Origin: Spirulina major PCC 6313
GTDB lineage: Bacteria; Cyanobacteriota; Cyanobacteriia; Cyanobacteriales; Spirulinaceae
Length of the DNA stretch: 64,000 bases
Reading direction: 5' to 3'
Assembly (NCBI RefSeq): GCF_001890765.1
Contig: NZ_KV878783.1
Coordinates: 3,252,771-3,316,770, forward strand
The notes beneath the pieces are model-generated. The model was given only the letters and a program-made list of their open reading frames with translations, had not been told where the DNA came from and ran no database searches. Below are positions 46,284 through 55,726 of this stretch, one piece after another. The position numbers and the translations under genes were made by a program. Numbering within the stretch: the stretch's first letter is position 1; every line of letters starts with the position of its first letter.

Positions 46284-47618
46284 ATGGTTGTCAGCCGCGA
46301 TAAAACACCAACGGCGCAAGAAACCTTTATGCAAATGGCCCAAGCTGCGGGGCTACGAGGTCGTCTCTTAATCACAATTGGCCTCCTCGTGCTCGTCCGC
46401 CTTGGCGTTTATTTACCGGTTCCCGGTGTCGATCTAGCTCGCTTCAGTCGCGAAGTCCAAGACACGCCGTTAATTGGTTTTTTAGATGTATTTTCCGGCG
46501 GAGGACTCTCCTTACTCGGTATTTTTGCCCTTGGCATCTTACCGTTCATTAATGCCTCCATCATCATGCAATTGCTCACGGCGGCGCTCCCGTCGTTAGA
46601 AAATTTGCAGAAAAATGAAGGGGAAGCCGGCCGACGCAAAATCTCTCAGATTACCCGCTACGTTGCCCTTGGCTGGGCTGCACTGCAAAGTGTGATGCTC
46701 ACAACCTGGGTACAAAGTTACGCCTACGAACCGGGCCCGGTCTTTTTTGTTGAAACGGTGATTGCCTTCACCGCCGGTTCAATGTTCGTGATGTGGATTT
46801 CTGAGCTGATCACGGAACGGGGCATTGGGAACGGTGCGTCCCTGCTGATTTTCGTCAACATTGTGGCGGTGCTGCCGACCATTTTGGGACAAACCGTAGG
46901 GGTCGCTCAACAAGGCGGACGTGATGAAATTGCCAAAGTCGTGATTTTGCTGCTGGCCTTTTTGTTGATGATTGTGGGGATTGTCTTTGTCCAGGAAGGG
47001 ACACGCCGAATTCCGATTATCTCCGCTCGTCGCCAAGTGGGTCGCCGTCTTTACCGTGAACGGACAAACTACCTACCCCTCCGCCTCAATCAAGGGGGGG
47101 TGATGCCGATTATTTTCGCCTCAGCGGTGTTATTTTTACCGGCATCTTTGGCACAGTTTACCCAGGGTAAAGAGGGATTCTTGGGGGATTTAAACCAGAT
47201 TTTAGCCCCGGTGTCCAATGCCATTCGGATGGATGGCCCCACACCTTGGATTTACGTGCTGGTCTTTTTCACCTTAATTCTGTTCTTTAGCTACTTCTAT
47301 TCATCGTTGATTGTGAATCCGGTGGATATGTCGCAAAACCTCAAGAAAATGGGGTCTAGTATTCCGGGAATTCGTCCCGGACGCGCCACCAGTGAGTATC
47401 TAGAGCGGGTGATTAATCGCCTGACGTTCTTAGGTGCAGCGTTCTTGAGTGTGGTGGCGACGGTGCCGACCGCTGTCGAAAGTGCCATGGGGATTCAAAC
47501 ACTGCGGGGGTTGGGATCTACATCCTTGTTGATTTTAGTCGGGGTTGCCATTGATACGGCGAAGCAGATCCAAACCTATGTGATCTCGCAGCGCTATGAA
47601 GGCATGGTGAAGAAGTAA
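46284..47618 (+). CDS. secY: Preprotein translocase channel subunit SecY
   Basis: 444 residues with ten hydrophobic helices. GLRGRLLITIGLLVLVRLGV (TM1), the plug-region FSGGGLSLLGIFALGILPFI and the cytoplasmic loop PIISARRQVGRRLYRERTNY are typical. It forms the protein-conducting channel in plasma and thylakoid membranes. The ATG at 46284 has GAGGT upstream. Its place after rplO is the standard spc-operon order. Confidence 0.97.
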   Translation: MVVSRDKTPTAQETFMQMAQAAGLRGRLLITIGLLVLVRLGVYLPVPGVDLARFSREVQDTPLIGFLDVFSGGGLSLLGIFALGILPFINASIIMQLLTAALPSLENLQKNEGEAGRRKISQITRYVALGWAALQSVMLTTWVQSYAYEPGPVFFVETVIAFTAGSMFVMWISELITERGIGNGASLLIFVNIVAVLPTILGQTVGVAQQGGRDEIAKVVILLLAFLLMIVGIVFVQEGTRRIPIISARRQVGRRLYRERTNYLPLRLNQGGVMPIIFASAVLFLPASLAQFTQGKEGFLGDLNQILAPVSNAIRMDGPTPWIYVLVFFTLILFFSYFYSSLIVNPVDMSQNLKKMGSSIPGIRPGRATSEYLERVINRLTFLGAAFLSVVATVPTAVESAMGIQTLRGLGSTSLLILVGVAIDTAKQIQTYVISQRYEGMVKK

Positions 47619-47682
47619 CGCTGCCTTCTGGACTTCCGTTGGTGTTGAATCGTTGTTTGGGAAGAGATAATTCGCGATCGCT

Positions 47683-48237
47683 ATGAGTAAACGTTTGATT
47701 TTTTTAGGGCCGCCAGGGGCCGGGAAAGGCACCCAAGCTGAACGCTTGGCCGCCACGGCGAACATCCCTCATATTTCCACTGGAGAAATAATCCGAGGGG
47801 CGATCGCCCACCAAACCCCCCTAGGTCAAAAGGCAAAAGCCTACGTTGATGCCGGAGACCTTGTGCCCGACAGTCTGATTCTCGACCTGATTCGAGAGCG
47901 GCTGAGCCAATCCGATACTCAATCCGGTTGGATTCTCGATGGGTTTCCCCGCAATGTCAGTCAGGCTCAATTCCTCGACCAATTGCTTACCGAACTTCAT
48001 CAAGATGGGGTCTGTGTGATTAGTCTCACCGTCCCTGAAGATGTGCTTGTCAATCGGTTGATGAATCGTCAACGGAAGGATGACAACGAAGCCACCATTC
48101 GCCATCGCTTGGTCGTGTATCGCCAAGAAACCGCACCTGTGATTGAGTTTTATCAGGATCGAAATTTACATATTGTCGATGGCGATCGCACCCCCGACGA
48201 GGTGGGTTCAACCTTGCAAATGCTTGTTGCAGACTAG
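47683..48237 (+). CDS. adk: Adenylate kinase
   Basis: 184 residues, the short-LID form without a zinc domain. The P-loop is GPPGAGKGTQAERL; the NMP-binding region HISTGEIIRGAI and the LID-side NRQRKDDNEATIRHRL follow. It balances ATP, ADP and AMP. Located between secY and infA, a conserved order. Confidence 0.97.
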   Translation: MSKRLIFLGPPGAGKGTQAERLAATANIPHISTGEIIRGAIAHQTPLGQKAKAYVDAGDLVPDSLILDLIRERLSQSDTQSGWILDGFPRNVSQAQFLDQLLTELHQDGVCVISLTVPEDVLVNRLMNRQRKDDNEATIRHRLVVYRQETAPVIEFYQDRNLHIVDGDRTPDEVGSTLQMLVAD

Positions 48238-48378
48238 TCTAGAACATCATTTGTTACGATAGCGGGGATTATTACTCGACCGGGAACCAGGCTAACTTCA
48301 GCCCATGACCTTGATCACCCTCCCCCGATATCCCCAGAATCACCACCTTTATTGTCAGCGAAGAGAGGAGTTTACAGT

Positions 48379-48603
48379 TTGTCCAAACAAGATCTCATTG
48401 AAATGGAAGGCACGGTAACAGAATCGTTACCCAACGCCATGTTTCGAGTTGACCTTGACAATGGGTTTAACGTTCTAGCCCATATTTCCGGGAAAATTCG
48501 TCGCAATTACATTAAAATTCTGCCCGGCGATCGCGTCAAAGTAGAACTCACCCCCTACGACCTCACCAAAGGTCGCATCACCTACCGGCTCCGTAAAAAA
48601 TAG
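48379..48603 (+). CDS. infA: Translation initiation factor IF-1
   Basis: 74 residues starting at a TTG (48379) that follows GAGAGGAG by 8 bases: [20 protein letters not shown], then [20 protein letters not shown] and [15 protein letters not shown]. An OB-fold that blocks the A site during initiation. Upstream in-frame TTG 48352 would add nine residues not found in the family. Use of TTG for an initiation factor is notable. Confidence 0.93.
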
Positions 48604-48628
48604 TCCCTGTGACAAGCACACAATTGTC

Positions 48629-48657
48629 TTGCACACAAGCACCCTATTTGATACAAT
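48629..48657 (+). promoter_or_regulatory. Predicted internal promoter before rpmJ
   Basis: TTGCAC at 48629-48634, a 17-base spacer and TACAAT at 48652-48657. It lies in the 83-base infA-rpmJ gap and would drive rpmJ, rpsM, rpsK, rpoA and the distal genes separately. Confidence 0.6.
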
Positions 48658-48686
48658 TAAGAGCTTGCAGTGTCACCTAAGCACCC

Positions 48687-48800
48687 ATGAAAGTTAGAGC
48701 ATCCGTAAAGAAAATTTGTGAAAAATGCCGCGTCATTCGCCGACGAGGCAGAGTCATGGTGATCTGCACTAACCCCAAGCACAAGCAGCGTCAAGGTTAG
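48687..48800 (+). CDS. rpmJ: 50S ribosomal protein L36
   Basis: 37 residues: [20 protein letters not shown], then [17 protein letters not shown]. The zinc ligands Cys11, Cys14, Cys27 and His32 are all present. Found by reading the infA-rpsM gap. Confidence 0.96.
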   Translation: MKVRASVKKICEKCRVIRRRGRVMVICTNPKHKQRQG

Positions 48801-48870
48801 AGAGATCTTCACCGCATTTTAAACCTTATTCCAATTGACCACCAAGATAGCACACTAGGGAGAAACAAGC

Positions 48871-49248
48871 GTGGCACGAATTGCTGGTATCGACCTACCC
48901 AGAGATAAACGTATTGAAATTGGTTTGACCTACATTTATGGAATCGGCCTGTCCCGCTCCCATGAAATTCTTGCCGCCACCGGTGTCAATCCCGACACCC
49001 GCGTCAAAGACCTTGCCGATGAAGACGTTACCAAACTGCGTACCTGCATCGAGAACTACCAAATCGAAGGGGATTTGCGCCGTTGGGAGTCCATGAACAT
49101 CAAGCGACTCGCTGACATCGGCACCTACCGCGGCCGTCGGCATCGCCAAGGACTGCCCGTCCGCGGCCAACGGACACGCACCAACGCACGCACACGCCGA
49201 GGTCGTCGTCTCACCGTTGCCGGTAAGAAAAAGGCGGCTAAGAAGTAG
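48871..49248 (+). CDS. rpsM: 30S ribosomal protein S13
   Basis: 125 residues from a GTG at 48871. [40 protein letters not shown] and [20 protein letters not shown] are diagnostic. It contacts P-site tRNA and L5. Confidence 0.97.
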   Translation: MARIAGIDLPRDKRIEIGLTYIYGIGLSRSHEILAATGVNPDTRVKDLADEDVTKLRTCIENYQIEGDLRRWESMNIKRLADIGTYRGRRHRQGLPVRGQRTRTNARTRRGRRLTVAGKKKAAKK

Positions 49249-49323
49249 GGTCAATCTTTACCCTCTACCGCACGCCTCTTGACGCAATTTTTTTGATTCA
49301 ATCATTACATTTCGACAGAAACC

Positions 49324-49716
49324 ATGGCACGACCAACCAAAAAGGGCGGGACAAAAAAAACAAAGCGCAACGTCCCCAATGGTGTAGCCCACATCACCTC
49401 CACTTTTAACAACACGATTGTGACCATTTCCGACACAAAGGGCGATGTCATTTCCTGGGCCTCTTCCGGGTCTAGCGGGTTTAAAGGCGCAAAAAAAGGT
49501 ACCCCCTTTGCGGCCCAAACCGCTGCTGACAGTGCGGCTCGCCGAGCGATTGAACAAGGCATGCGTCAACTCGAAGTCATGGTCAGTGGCCCTGGCGCAG
49601 GTCGGGAAACCGCAATTCGGGCACTCCAAGCTTCAGGATTGGAAATCACCTTAATTCGGGATGTTACGCCTATTCCCCATAACGGTTGTCGCCCTCCCAA
49701 ACGTCGCCGCGTCTAG
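49324..49716 (+). CDS. rpsK: 30S ribosomal protein S11
   Basis: 130 residues. [40 protein letters not shown] and [19 protein letters not shown] match S11 of the 30S platform. rpsD does not follow, as usual in cyanobacteria. Confidence 0.97.
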   Translation: MARPTKKGGTKKTKRNVPNGVAHITSTFNNTIVTISDTKGDVISWASSGSSGFKGAKKGTPFAAQTAADSAARRAIEQGMRQLEVMVSGPGAGRETAIRALQASGLEITLIRDVTPIPHNGCRPPKRRRV

Positions 49717-49774
49717 GCCAAGATTTGATCAAGCGGGTACCGGAGATAGAGCTAAGGAAGGGAGTTTGTAAGGC

Positions 49775-50716
49775 GTGATACAGTTTCAAATTGAGTGCGT
49801 TGAGTCCAAAACGCACAAAAATCAAAGTCAATACAGTAAGTTTGTTCTTGAACCCTTAGAACGGGGGCAAGGCATTACTGTAGGGAATGCACTTCGTCGT
49901 GTGTTGCTTGCAAATCTCGAAGGGGCTGCGGCCACTGCGGTTCGCATTGCCGGGGTCAGTCATGAATTTGCGACTATTTCAGGGGTTCGAGAAGATGTTC
50001 TCGAAATTCTGCTGAATATGAAGGAAGTGGTGTTCCAAAGCTTTGCAACCGGGCCACAAATCGGTCGCCTTGTCGCCACAGGACCAGACACGGTTACTGC
50101 CGGTCAGTTTGATCTACCGTCTGAAGTGCAAGTGGTGGATAAAAACCAGTACGTGGCCACTTTAGCCGAAGGCGCACGGCTCGAAATGGAGTTTCGGATT
50201 GAACGGGGGAAAGGCTACCAGTCTGTGGATCGCTCTCGTGACGAAGCCACTGCCCTTGATTTCATGCAGATTGATGCGGTGTTTATGCCGGTCAGCAAAG
50301 TGAACTACGTGGTCGAAGATGCTCTGGTGGACGGCTCGATGTCGAAGGATCGCTTGATTTTAGACATCTGGACCAATGGGAGCATTAAGCCCGAAGAAGC
50401 GTTGTCCCAAGCCGCAGGCATTGTGGTGGAATTATTCAACCCCCTCAAAGATCTCACTCTAGAAGCGATTCAGGAAGATCAACAGGAGGATGAAGACCCC
50501 ACGAGCCAAATTCCCATTGAGGAATTGCAATTGTCGGTGCGGGCTTATAACTGTCTGAAGCGAGCCCAAATCAACACGGTGGCTGATCTCTTGGACTATT
50601 CCCAAGAAGACCTTTTAGAGATCAAAAACTTTGGTCAAAAGTCGGCAGAAGAAGTAATCGAAGCGTTACAGCAACGATTGGGAATTACACTCCCGCAGGA
50701 AAAATCCAAACCCTAG
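49775..50716 (+). CDS. rpoA: RNA polymerase alpha subunit
   Basis: 313 residues from a GTG at 49775. The N-terminal dimerisation domain (FVLEPLERGQGITVGNALRR and VLLANLEG) nucleates RNAP assembly. An acidic linker (EDQQEDEDPTSQ) leads to the C-terminal DNA- and activator-binding domain (LLEIKNFGQKSAEEVIEALQ). Confidence 0.98.
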   Translation: MIQFQIECVESKTHKNQSQYSKFVLEPLERGQGITVGNALRRVLLANLEGAAATAVRIAGVSHEFATISGVREDVLEILLNMKEVVFQSFATGPQIGRLVATGPDTVTAGQFDLPSEVQVVDKNQYVATLAEGARLEMEFRIERGKGYQSVDRSRDEATALDFMQIDAVFMPVSKVNYVVEDALVDGSMSKDRLILDIWTNGSIKPEEALSQAAGIVVELFNPLKDLTLEAIQEDQQEDEDPTSQIPIEELQLSVRAYNCLKRAQINTVADLLDYSQEDLLEIKNFGQKSAEEVIEALQQRLGITLPQEKSKP

Positions 50717-50769
50717 GTTAGGGAATGGAGCCAGTTTGATTGTTTTTGTAGTTTACATGAGGAGGTATT

Positions 50770-51129
50770 ATGCGACATCGGTGTCGTGTTCCTGAACTAG
50801 GGCGACCGGCGGATCAACGCAAGGCAATGCTCCGGGCATTGACGACTCAGTTGATTCGCAATGGTCAAATCAAAACGACGAAGGCACGGGCGAAGGCGGT
50901 GCGTTCGACGGCGGATAAGATGATTACCCTGGCGAAGGATGGGTCGTTAGCGGCTCGTCGTCAGGCCTTGGGCTATATCTATGACAAAAAACTGGTGCAT
51001 AACCTGTTTGCCAGTGCGAAGGATCGTTACGGCGATCGCAACGGGGGCTACACCCGGATTGTGCGCACGGTACGCCGTCGCGGTGATAACGCCGAAATGG
51101 CGATCATCGAGTTGGTGGGCGAAGCCTAG
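50770..51129 (+). CDS. rplQ: 50S ribosomal protein L17
   Basis: 119 residues, near family length (116). [40 protein letters not shown] and [19 protein letters not shown] are standard. GAGGAGG overlaps the position just before the ATG. 6 bases before truA. Confidence 0.96.
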   Translation: MRHRCRVPELGRPADQRKAMLRALTTQLIRNGQIKTTKARAKAVRSTADKMITLAKDGSLAARRQALGYIYDKKLVHNLFASAKDRYGDRNGGYTRIVRTVRRRGDNAEMAIIELVGEA

Positions 51130-51135
51130 AGATCG

Positions 51136-51966
51136 GTGACCTCTGAAGGACAAGCGCAGGCCTCCACCGAACGAGTTGCCCTCGTCATTCAGTACCTCGG
51201 AACTCACTTCCATGGCTGGCAACGCCAACCCAACCAACGCACGGTTCAAGCGGATATTGAAGATGCGATCGCCAGTGTGCTGGGCTATCCGGTTGCCATC
51301 CATGGCGCGGGTCGAACCGATGCCGGCGTTCATGCGGCAGCACAGGTTGCTCACTTTCAAGTGGACAGCCCAATTCCAGCCCACCGCTGGGCCAAGGTGC
51401 TCAATAGTCGTCTGCCAGATGACGTGACGATCCGGGCTTCAGCCTCAGTCCCCCCTCGCTGGCATGCGCGTTTCTCTGCCCTGTGGCGACGGTATCGCTA
51501 CAGCTTTTATACTGATCACCATCCCAATCTGTTTGTGCGTCCTTACTGCTGGCATTATTATCAGTTACCCCTGGATGCCGACCGGATGAATCAGGTGCTT
51601 GATCCGTTGCTGGGTCGTCACCATCTTGCCGCGTTCCATCGCTCCGGCTCTGACCGTCAGCATTCTTGGGTGGATGTGCAAGCGGCGCACTGTTACCGAC
51701 GCGGAAAATTCCTCCATGTGGAGATTCAGGCGAATGGTTTTCTGTATGGGATGGTACGCTTATTAGTTGGGCTCCTCCTTGAAGTGGGGAACGGAACGCG
51801 ATCGCCTGAAAATTTTACAGATATTTGGGTCAACCAACGGCGTGACTTAGTCAAGTATGCGGCTCCCGCCCAAGGTCTGTGTCTCTTACGGGTTGGCTAT
51901 CCTGAAATGCCCTTTCCGCAAGAGGTATGGTTTGACACCCAACCCCTATTTATGTTCAACCCTTAA
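51136..51966 (+). CDS. truA: tRNA pseudouridine(38-40) synthase
   Basis: 276 residues, start GTG at 51136. It converts uridines 38-40 of the anticodon arm to pseudouridine. VIQYLGTHFHGWQRQPNQRT and GAGRTDAGVHAAAQ (catalytic Asp) are the diagnostic motifs, with NGFLYGMVRLLVGLLLEVGN near the end. Its place between rplQ and rplM is the common bacterial order. Confidence 0.96.
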   Translation: MTSEGQAQASTERVALVIQYLGTHFHGWQRQPNQRTVQADIEDAIASVLGYPVAIHGAGRTDAGVHAAAQVAHFQVDSPIPAHRWAKVLNSRLPDDVTIRASASVPPRWHARFSALWRRYRYSFYTDHHPNLFVRPYCWHYYQLPLDADRMNQVLDPLLGRHHLAAFHRSGSDRQHSWVDVQAAHCYRRGKFLHVEIQANGFLYGMVRLLVGLLLEVGNGTRSPENFTDIWVNQRRDLVKYAAPAQGLCLLRVGYPEMPFPQEVWFDTQPLFMFNP

Positions 51967-51987
51967 CCTGGATTTGCATCCCTCATT

Positions 51988-52431
51988 ATGGAAAAAACTG
52001 TTTTACCTACCCCGGCTACTGTTGAAAAAAAATGGTATGTCGTTGACGCAGCCGATCAACGTTTAGGTCGTCTCGCGACCGAGATTGCCAATGTTCTGCG
52101 CGGTAAAAATAAAACCTACTTCACCCCCCACATGGATACCGGGGACTATGTGATTGTTGTCAACGCTGAAAAAGTGGCAGTCACGGGTAATAAAGGCTCT
52201 CAGAAGCTTTATCGTCGCCACTCCGGTCGTCCGGGGGGGATGAAGACCGAAACCTTCGACCACCTCCAAGCTCGGATTCCGGAACGAATCGTCGAGCAGG
52301 CGGTGAAAGGCATGCTGCCCAAGAATGCCTTGGGACGGAAGTTGTTCACCAACTTAAAAGTCTATGCTGGGCCGAATCACCAGCATCAAGCCCAACAACC
52401 GGAAACCCTCACCATCAAAACCCACGCTTAG
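51988..52431 (+). CDS. rplM: 50S ribosomal protein L13
   Basis: 147 residues. [40 protein letters not shown] and [20 protein letters not shown] match L13, an early 50S assembly protein. 13 bases before rpsI. Confidence 0.97.
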   Translation: MEKTVLPTPATVEKKWYVVDAADQRLGRLATEIANVLRGKNKTYFTPHMDTGDYVIVVNAEKVAVTGNKGSQKLYRRHSGRPGGMKTETFDHLQARIPERIVEQAVKGMLPKNALGRKLFTNLKVYAGPNHQHQAQQPETLTIKTHA

Positions 52432-52444
52432 GATCTATTAGATT

Positions 52445-52852
52445 ATGCAAGACAACAGCGATCGCGCCGTCTATTGGGGCACTGGCCGCCGGAAAAGCTC
52501 CGTTGCCCGTGTCCGCCTCGTTCCCGGCACCGGCCAAATCAAAGTCAACGACCGCCCTGGCGATAACTACTTCAACTACAACCCCAGTTATCTCGCCAGC
52601 GTCAAAGCCCCCCTTGAAACCCTGGGCTTAGAGGCAGAATACGACATCCTAGTCCGGGCCCATGGTGGCGGTCTCACCGGTCAATCCGATGCGGTTAAAC
52701 TCGGTGTCGCCCGTGCCCTGTGCAAACTCGACCCCGACAATCGCCAACCCCTCAAATCCGAAGGGTACTTAACCCGTGACCCCAGAGCCAAAGAGCGGAA
52801 AAAATACGGCTTGAAAAAAGCCCGTAAAGCACCTCAGTTCTCGAAACGGTAA
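52445..52852 (+). CDS. rpsI: 30S ribosomal protein S9
   Basis: 135 residues. [40 protein letters not shown] and the C-terminal [17 protein letters not shown], whose last Arg contacts P-site tRNA, are all present. Confidence 0.97.
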   Translation: MQDNSDRAVYWGTGRRKSSVARVRLVPGTGQIKVNDRPGDNYFNYNPSYLASVKAPLETLGLEAEYDILVRAHGGGLTGQSDAVKLGVARALCKLDPDNRQPLKSEGYLTRDPRAKERKKYGLKKARKAPQFSKR

Positions 52853-52897
52853 TCTATCCGTTATTGCCTTGGTACAGTTAGATAGGACTCGTCAATC

Positions 52898-53146
52898 ATG
52901 CCCAAACCTGAGATTCATCCGGAGTGGTATCCCGACGCTAAAGTGATTTGCAACGGTGAAGTTGTGATGACCGTCGGTTCCACCCAGCCCGAAATCAACG
53001 TTGAAATTTGGTCGGGAAATCATCCCTTTTACACCGGAACGCAAAAAATCATTGACACCGAAGGTCGGGTCGATCGGTTTATGCGGAAATATGGGATGCT
53101 CGACACCACGACCACCGAAACTGAGACCGATACCGAAACGAAATAG
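52898..53146 (+). CDS. rpmE: 50S ribosomal protein L31
   Basis: 82 residues. [40 protein letters not shown] and [10 protein letters not shown] are L31. The CxxC zinc ligands of the E. coli form are replaced (one Cys remains; CSKC has become WSGN), so this is a zinc-free variant, as I recall for other cyanobacteria. Thr/Glu-rich tail. Last gene before the terminator. Confidence 0.95.
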   Translation: MPKPEIHPEWYPDAKVICNGEVVMTVGSTQPEINVEIWSGNHPFYTGTQKIIDTEGRVDRFMRKYGMLDTTTTETETDTETK

Positions 53147-53165
53147 CCCTGCGCAATAGTTGACA

Positions 53166-53190
53166 AACCCAGCAGAAATTCTGCTGGGTT
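53166..53190 (+). terminator. Hairpin terminator of the ribosomal superoperon
   Basis: AACCCAGCAG and CTGCTGGGTT form a perfect 10-bp stem around AAATT, 19 bases after the rpmE stop. The downstream U content is modest (CGTTGTATCT). Confidence 0.8.
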
Positions 53191-53240
53191 CGTTGTATCT
53201 CAGAGGTTTAAGCCCAAATCTGAACGGTAGGCCCCAAAAT

Positions 53241-53679
53241 AGCGAAGCTAGAAGGCAGCGAGCTAGAAGGCAGCGAGCTAGAAGGCAGCGAGCTAGAAGC
53301 TCGCACTACAGAGGATTTACAGATTAGGGGAGTGTGAGCCTCTGGCTCACTCACATCACTAATAAGCGAGCTAGAAACTCGCACTACATGGGATCAGATT
53401 AGGGAAGGGTGAGCCTCTGGCTCACTCATATCACTAATAAGCGAGCTAGAAGCTCGCACTACATGGGATTTACAGATTAGGGGAGTGTGAGCCTCTGGCT
53501 CACTCACATCACTAATAAGCGAGCTAGAAGCTCGCACTACATGGGATCAGATTAGGGGAGGGTGAGCCTCTGGCTCACTCATATCACTAATAAGCGAGCT
53601 AGAAGCTCGCACTACATAGGATTAGATCAGGGAAGGGTGAGCCTCTGGCTCACTCATATCAGATCCGGACTCGCAAACT
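53241..53679. repeat. Tandem array of double-hairpin repeats
   Basis: Five copies of hairpin A (GCGAGCTAGAAGCTCGC, one copy with a base change) alternate with five of hairpin B (GTGAGCCTCTGGCTCAC). Hairpin A starts at 53288, 53366, 53441, 53519 and 53594, giving spacings of 78, 75, 78 and 75 bases, so the real repeat is a 153-bp double unit. Three copies of a 15-bp unit (GCTAGAAGGCAGCGA) precede the array at 53248-53292. Conserved linkers contain CACTACATGGGAT and CACTAATAA. No open frame and no unique spacers, so it is not CRISPR. Confidence 0.9.
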
Positions 53680-53778
53680 GCATAGTTTAGGTTTGGGATA
53701 TGGAGTATGGATTTGGTATTCGTTTCCCCGTCGTTGAGCGTTACGATTCAAAAGTTAGAGTTGTCCGGAGATAGCACC

Positions 53779-54885
53779 ATGGCAGAAGCCTATTTACTCG
53801 ATAAATTAAAATCGGTTGAGCAAACGTTTCAAGAGCTTTCCCTCCGTTTGGCTGACCCTGATGTGGTGACAAATCCGGATGAACTGCAACGGGTCGCCAA
53901 AGCCCGCGCCTCCCTAGAAGAAACCGTAATTGCCTATGAGGCGTGGCAAAAAGCGACTCTCGAATTGAAAGGGGCGCGGGAGATTTTGAAAGAGTCTCAG
54001 GGGGATGTTGAGATGCAGGAAATGGCGCAGCTTGAAGTGCGAGAACTAGAAGAGCAGATTGAAACCCTGGAAAATCAACTCAAGGTGTTACTCCTGCCCA
54101 GTGACCCGAATGATGAGAAAAATATCATGCTGGAAATTCGAGCGGGGACTGGGGGAGATGAAGCCAGTATTTGGGCGGGGGATTTGTTGCGGATGTATTC
54201 GCGCTATGCCGATACCCAGGGCTGGAAAGTGGCTCTGGTGAGTGAATCGCTGGCGGATATGGGGGGTTTTAAAGAGGCGGTTTTAGAAATTCAAGGGGTG
54301 CGGGTTTATAGTCAGTTGAAGTTTGAGGCGGGGGTGCATCGGGTGCAGCGCGTGCCGGTGACCGAAGCAGGGGGACGAGTTCATACTTCGACGGCGACGG
54401 TGGCGGTGATGCCGGAGGTGGATGAGGTGGAGGTGGCCATTGATCCAAAGGATTTGGATATTTCCACGGCGCGATCGGGCGGGGCTGGGGGCCAAAATGT
54501 GAATAAGGTGGAGACGGCGGTGGACTTGATCCATAAACCGACGGGGATTCGGGTGTTTTGTACGGAGGAGCGATCGCAACTCCAGAACCGCGAACGGGCG
54601 CTGCAAATTTTGCGGGCGAAACTGTATGAGATGAAGCTCCGCGAGCAGCAGGAGGCGGTGACTTCCTTGCGGCGATCGCAAGTTGGCACAGGGGCGCGAT
54701 CGGAAAAAATCCGCACCTACAACTACAAAGACAACCGGATCACCGATCATCGCCTCGGCCAGAATTTCAGCCTCGCCAATGCCCTCGATGGAGACATTGA
54801 TCTCGTCATCCAAGCCTGTATCTCCCAAGACCAACAGGAGCGCCTCGAACAACTGGCTAGTGCGTCTGGCGATGACCTCAACTAG
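53779..54885 (+). CDS. prfA: Peptide chain release factor 1
   Basis: 368 residues from the ATG at 53779 (GGAG at 53766-53769); the open frame reaches back to 53707, but those 24 residues are not family-like. RF1 reads UAA and UAG. The PxT codon-recognition motif appears as PVT in [17 protein letters not shown], and the catalytic GGQ in [16 protein letters not shown]. The last 4 bases overlap the convergent gene. Confidence 0.97.
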   Translation: MAEAYLLDKLKSVEQTFQELSLRLADPDVVTNPDELQRVAKARASLEETVIAYEAWQKATLELKGAREILKESQGDVEMQEMAQLEVRELEEQIETLENQLKVLLLPSDPNDEKNIMLEIRAGTGGDEASIWAGDLLRMYSRYADTQGWKVALVSESLADMGGFKEAVLEIQGVRVYSQLKFEAGVHRVQRVPVTEAGGRVHTSTATVAVMPEVDEVEVAIDPKDLDISTARSGGAGGQNVNKVETAVDLIHKPTGIRVFCTEERSQLQNRERALQILRAKLYEMKLREQQEAVTSLRRSQVGTGARSEKIRTYNYKDNRITDHRLGQNFSLANALDGDIDLVIQACISQDQQERLEQLASASGDDLN

Positions 54886-55697
54886 TTGACCTGAGCGCCA
54901 GACCAGAGGGGTTGCTGGGTTTGACCGTAGACGGTGGGTTGATCCCCGGCGGCTAGTTTGGTTTCGGCTTCGGTCACACTCCAGAGCAGCCATGGGTCAT
55001 CCCCTAGCACTCCAGCCCGGAACAACACGGCATGGGGATTGAGATGACTCCACCCCAACAACACCGCGTTGGAATAGTCAATGCCACGGGGGGACAGGGT
55101 GGTGGTGCGTTGGCTGTCGCGCTCCCAAATGACGGCGTAGTCCGAAGCAATAGAGGTACTGAGGAGGCCTTCAAATTGGCGGGCGAGGAGGCGATCGCCT
55201 GATTCTGACCACGACACCGGGATGAGGAGCGAAGCCACCCCCGATGGCCCTGTGCCGGTCGCATCATGGCCATCGAGGTCAATGGCGAGGGGAGACGAGG
55301 CGGTGATGGTTTGTAATTCTCCCGTTTTGACCGTTTCGAGAAACATGACGCTGCTGATCGTGCTGCGGAAGAAGCGATCGTCGATGCTCATCTGAATACG
55401 GCTGTAGGTGATATACGCACCATCCGGGGAGACAATGGCGGGGCTGCGATAGTAGCGGATGTCCGCATGGGACAGTTGGCGCAGTTCCGCATGGGTGTTG
55501 AGAATCCAAGTCCAGGGGATCGGGTAAGGACTATTGAGGGGATCACTATTGGCATCGGGGGTGAATACCGTGCCGGGTTCTCCCCGTGTCAGGGAGGATG
55601 GAGTTGAGTCTACCGTCGTGGCTGAAGTGGGGATGGAGAGAAAAAGCGTGGGCTGAGGGTAGCACCAGGCGGGGGGTAAGACGGCTTTCACTGTCAA
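54882..55697 (-). CDS. Conserved hypothetical protein, beta-propeller-like
   Basis: 271 residues; the start is uncertain (TTG 55697 or GTG 55691, no ATG). Segments such as [20 protein letters not shown] and [20 protein letters not shown] resemble blades of TolB/WD40-like propellers, where SPDG and SWSxxGDRL motifs recur, but no domain can be named. The N-terminal 70 residues are Pro/Ser/Thr-rich with no clear signal peptide. It overlaps the prfA end by 4 bases in a tail-to-tail arrangement and is divergent from the OmpA-like gene. Confidence 0.65.
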   Translation of the reverse strand: MTVKAVLPPAWCYPQPTLFLSIPTSATTVDSTPSSLTRGEPGTVFTPDANSDPLNSPYPIPWTWILNTHAELRQLSHADIRYYRSPAIVSPDGAYITYSRIQMSIDDRFFRSTISSVMFLETVKTGELQTITASSPLAIDLDGHDATGTGPSGVASLLIPVSWSESGDRLLARQFEGLLSTSIASDYAVIWERDSQRTTTLSPRGIDYSNAVLLGWSHLNPHAVLFRAGVLGDDPWLLWSVTEAETKLAAGDQPTVYGQTQQPLWSGAQVN

Positions 55698-55726
55698 GAT
55701 AGGGTGCAGGAGAATTAAGACATGGG

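Noticed and set aside
53147-53240. tRNA or other stable RNA gene after rpmE
   Set aside because: Looked for clover-leaf features here and in the other gaps over 150 bases; only the terminator hairpin and repeats were seen.
53241-53679. Possible CRISPR array
   Set aside because: The repeated parts are internally palindromic, the segments between them are themselves conserved, and no unique spacers or cas genes are present.
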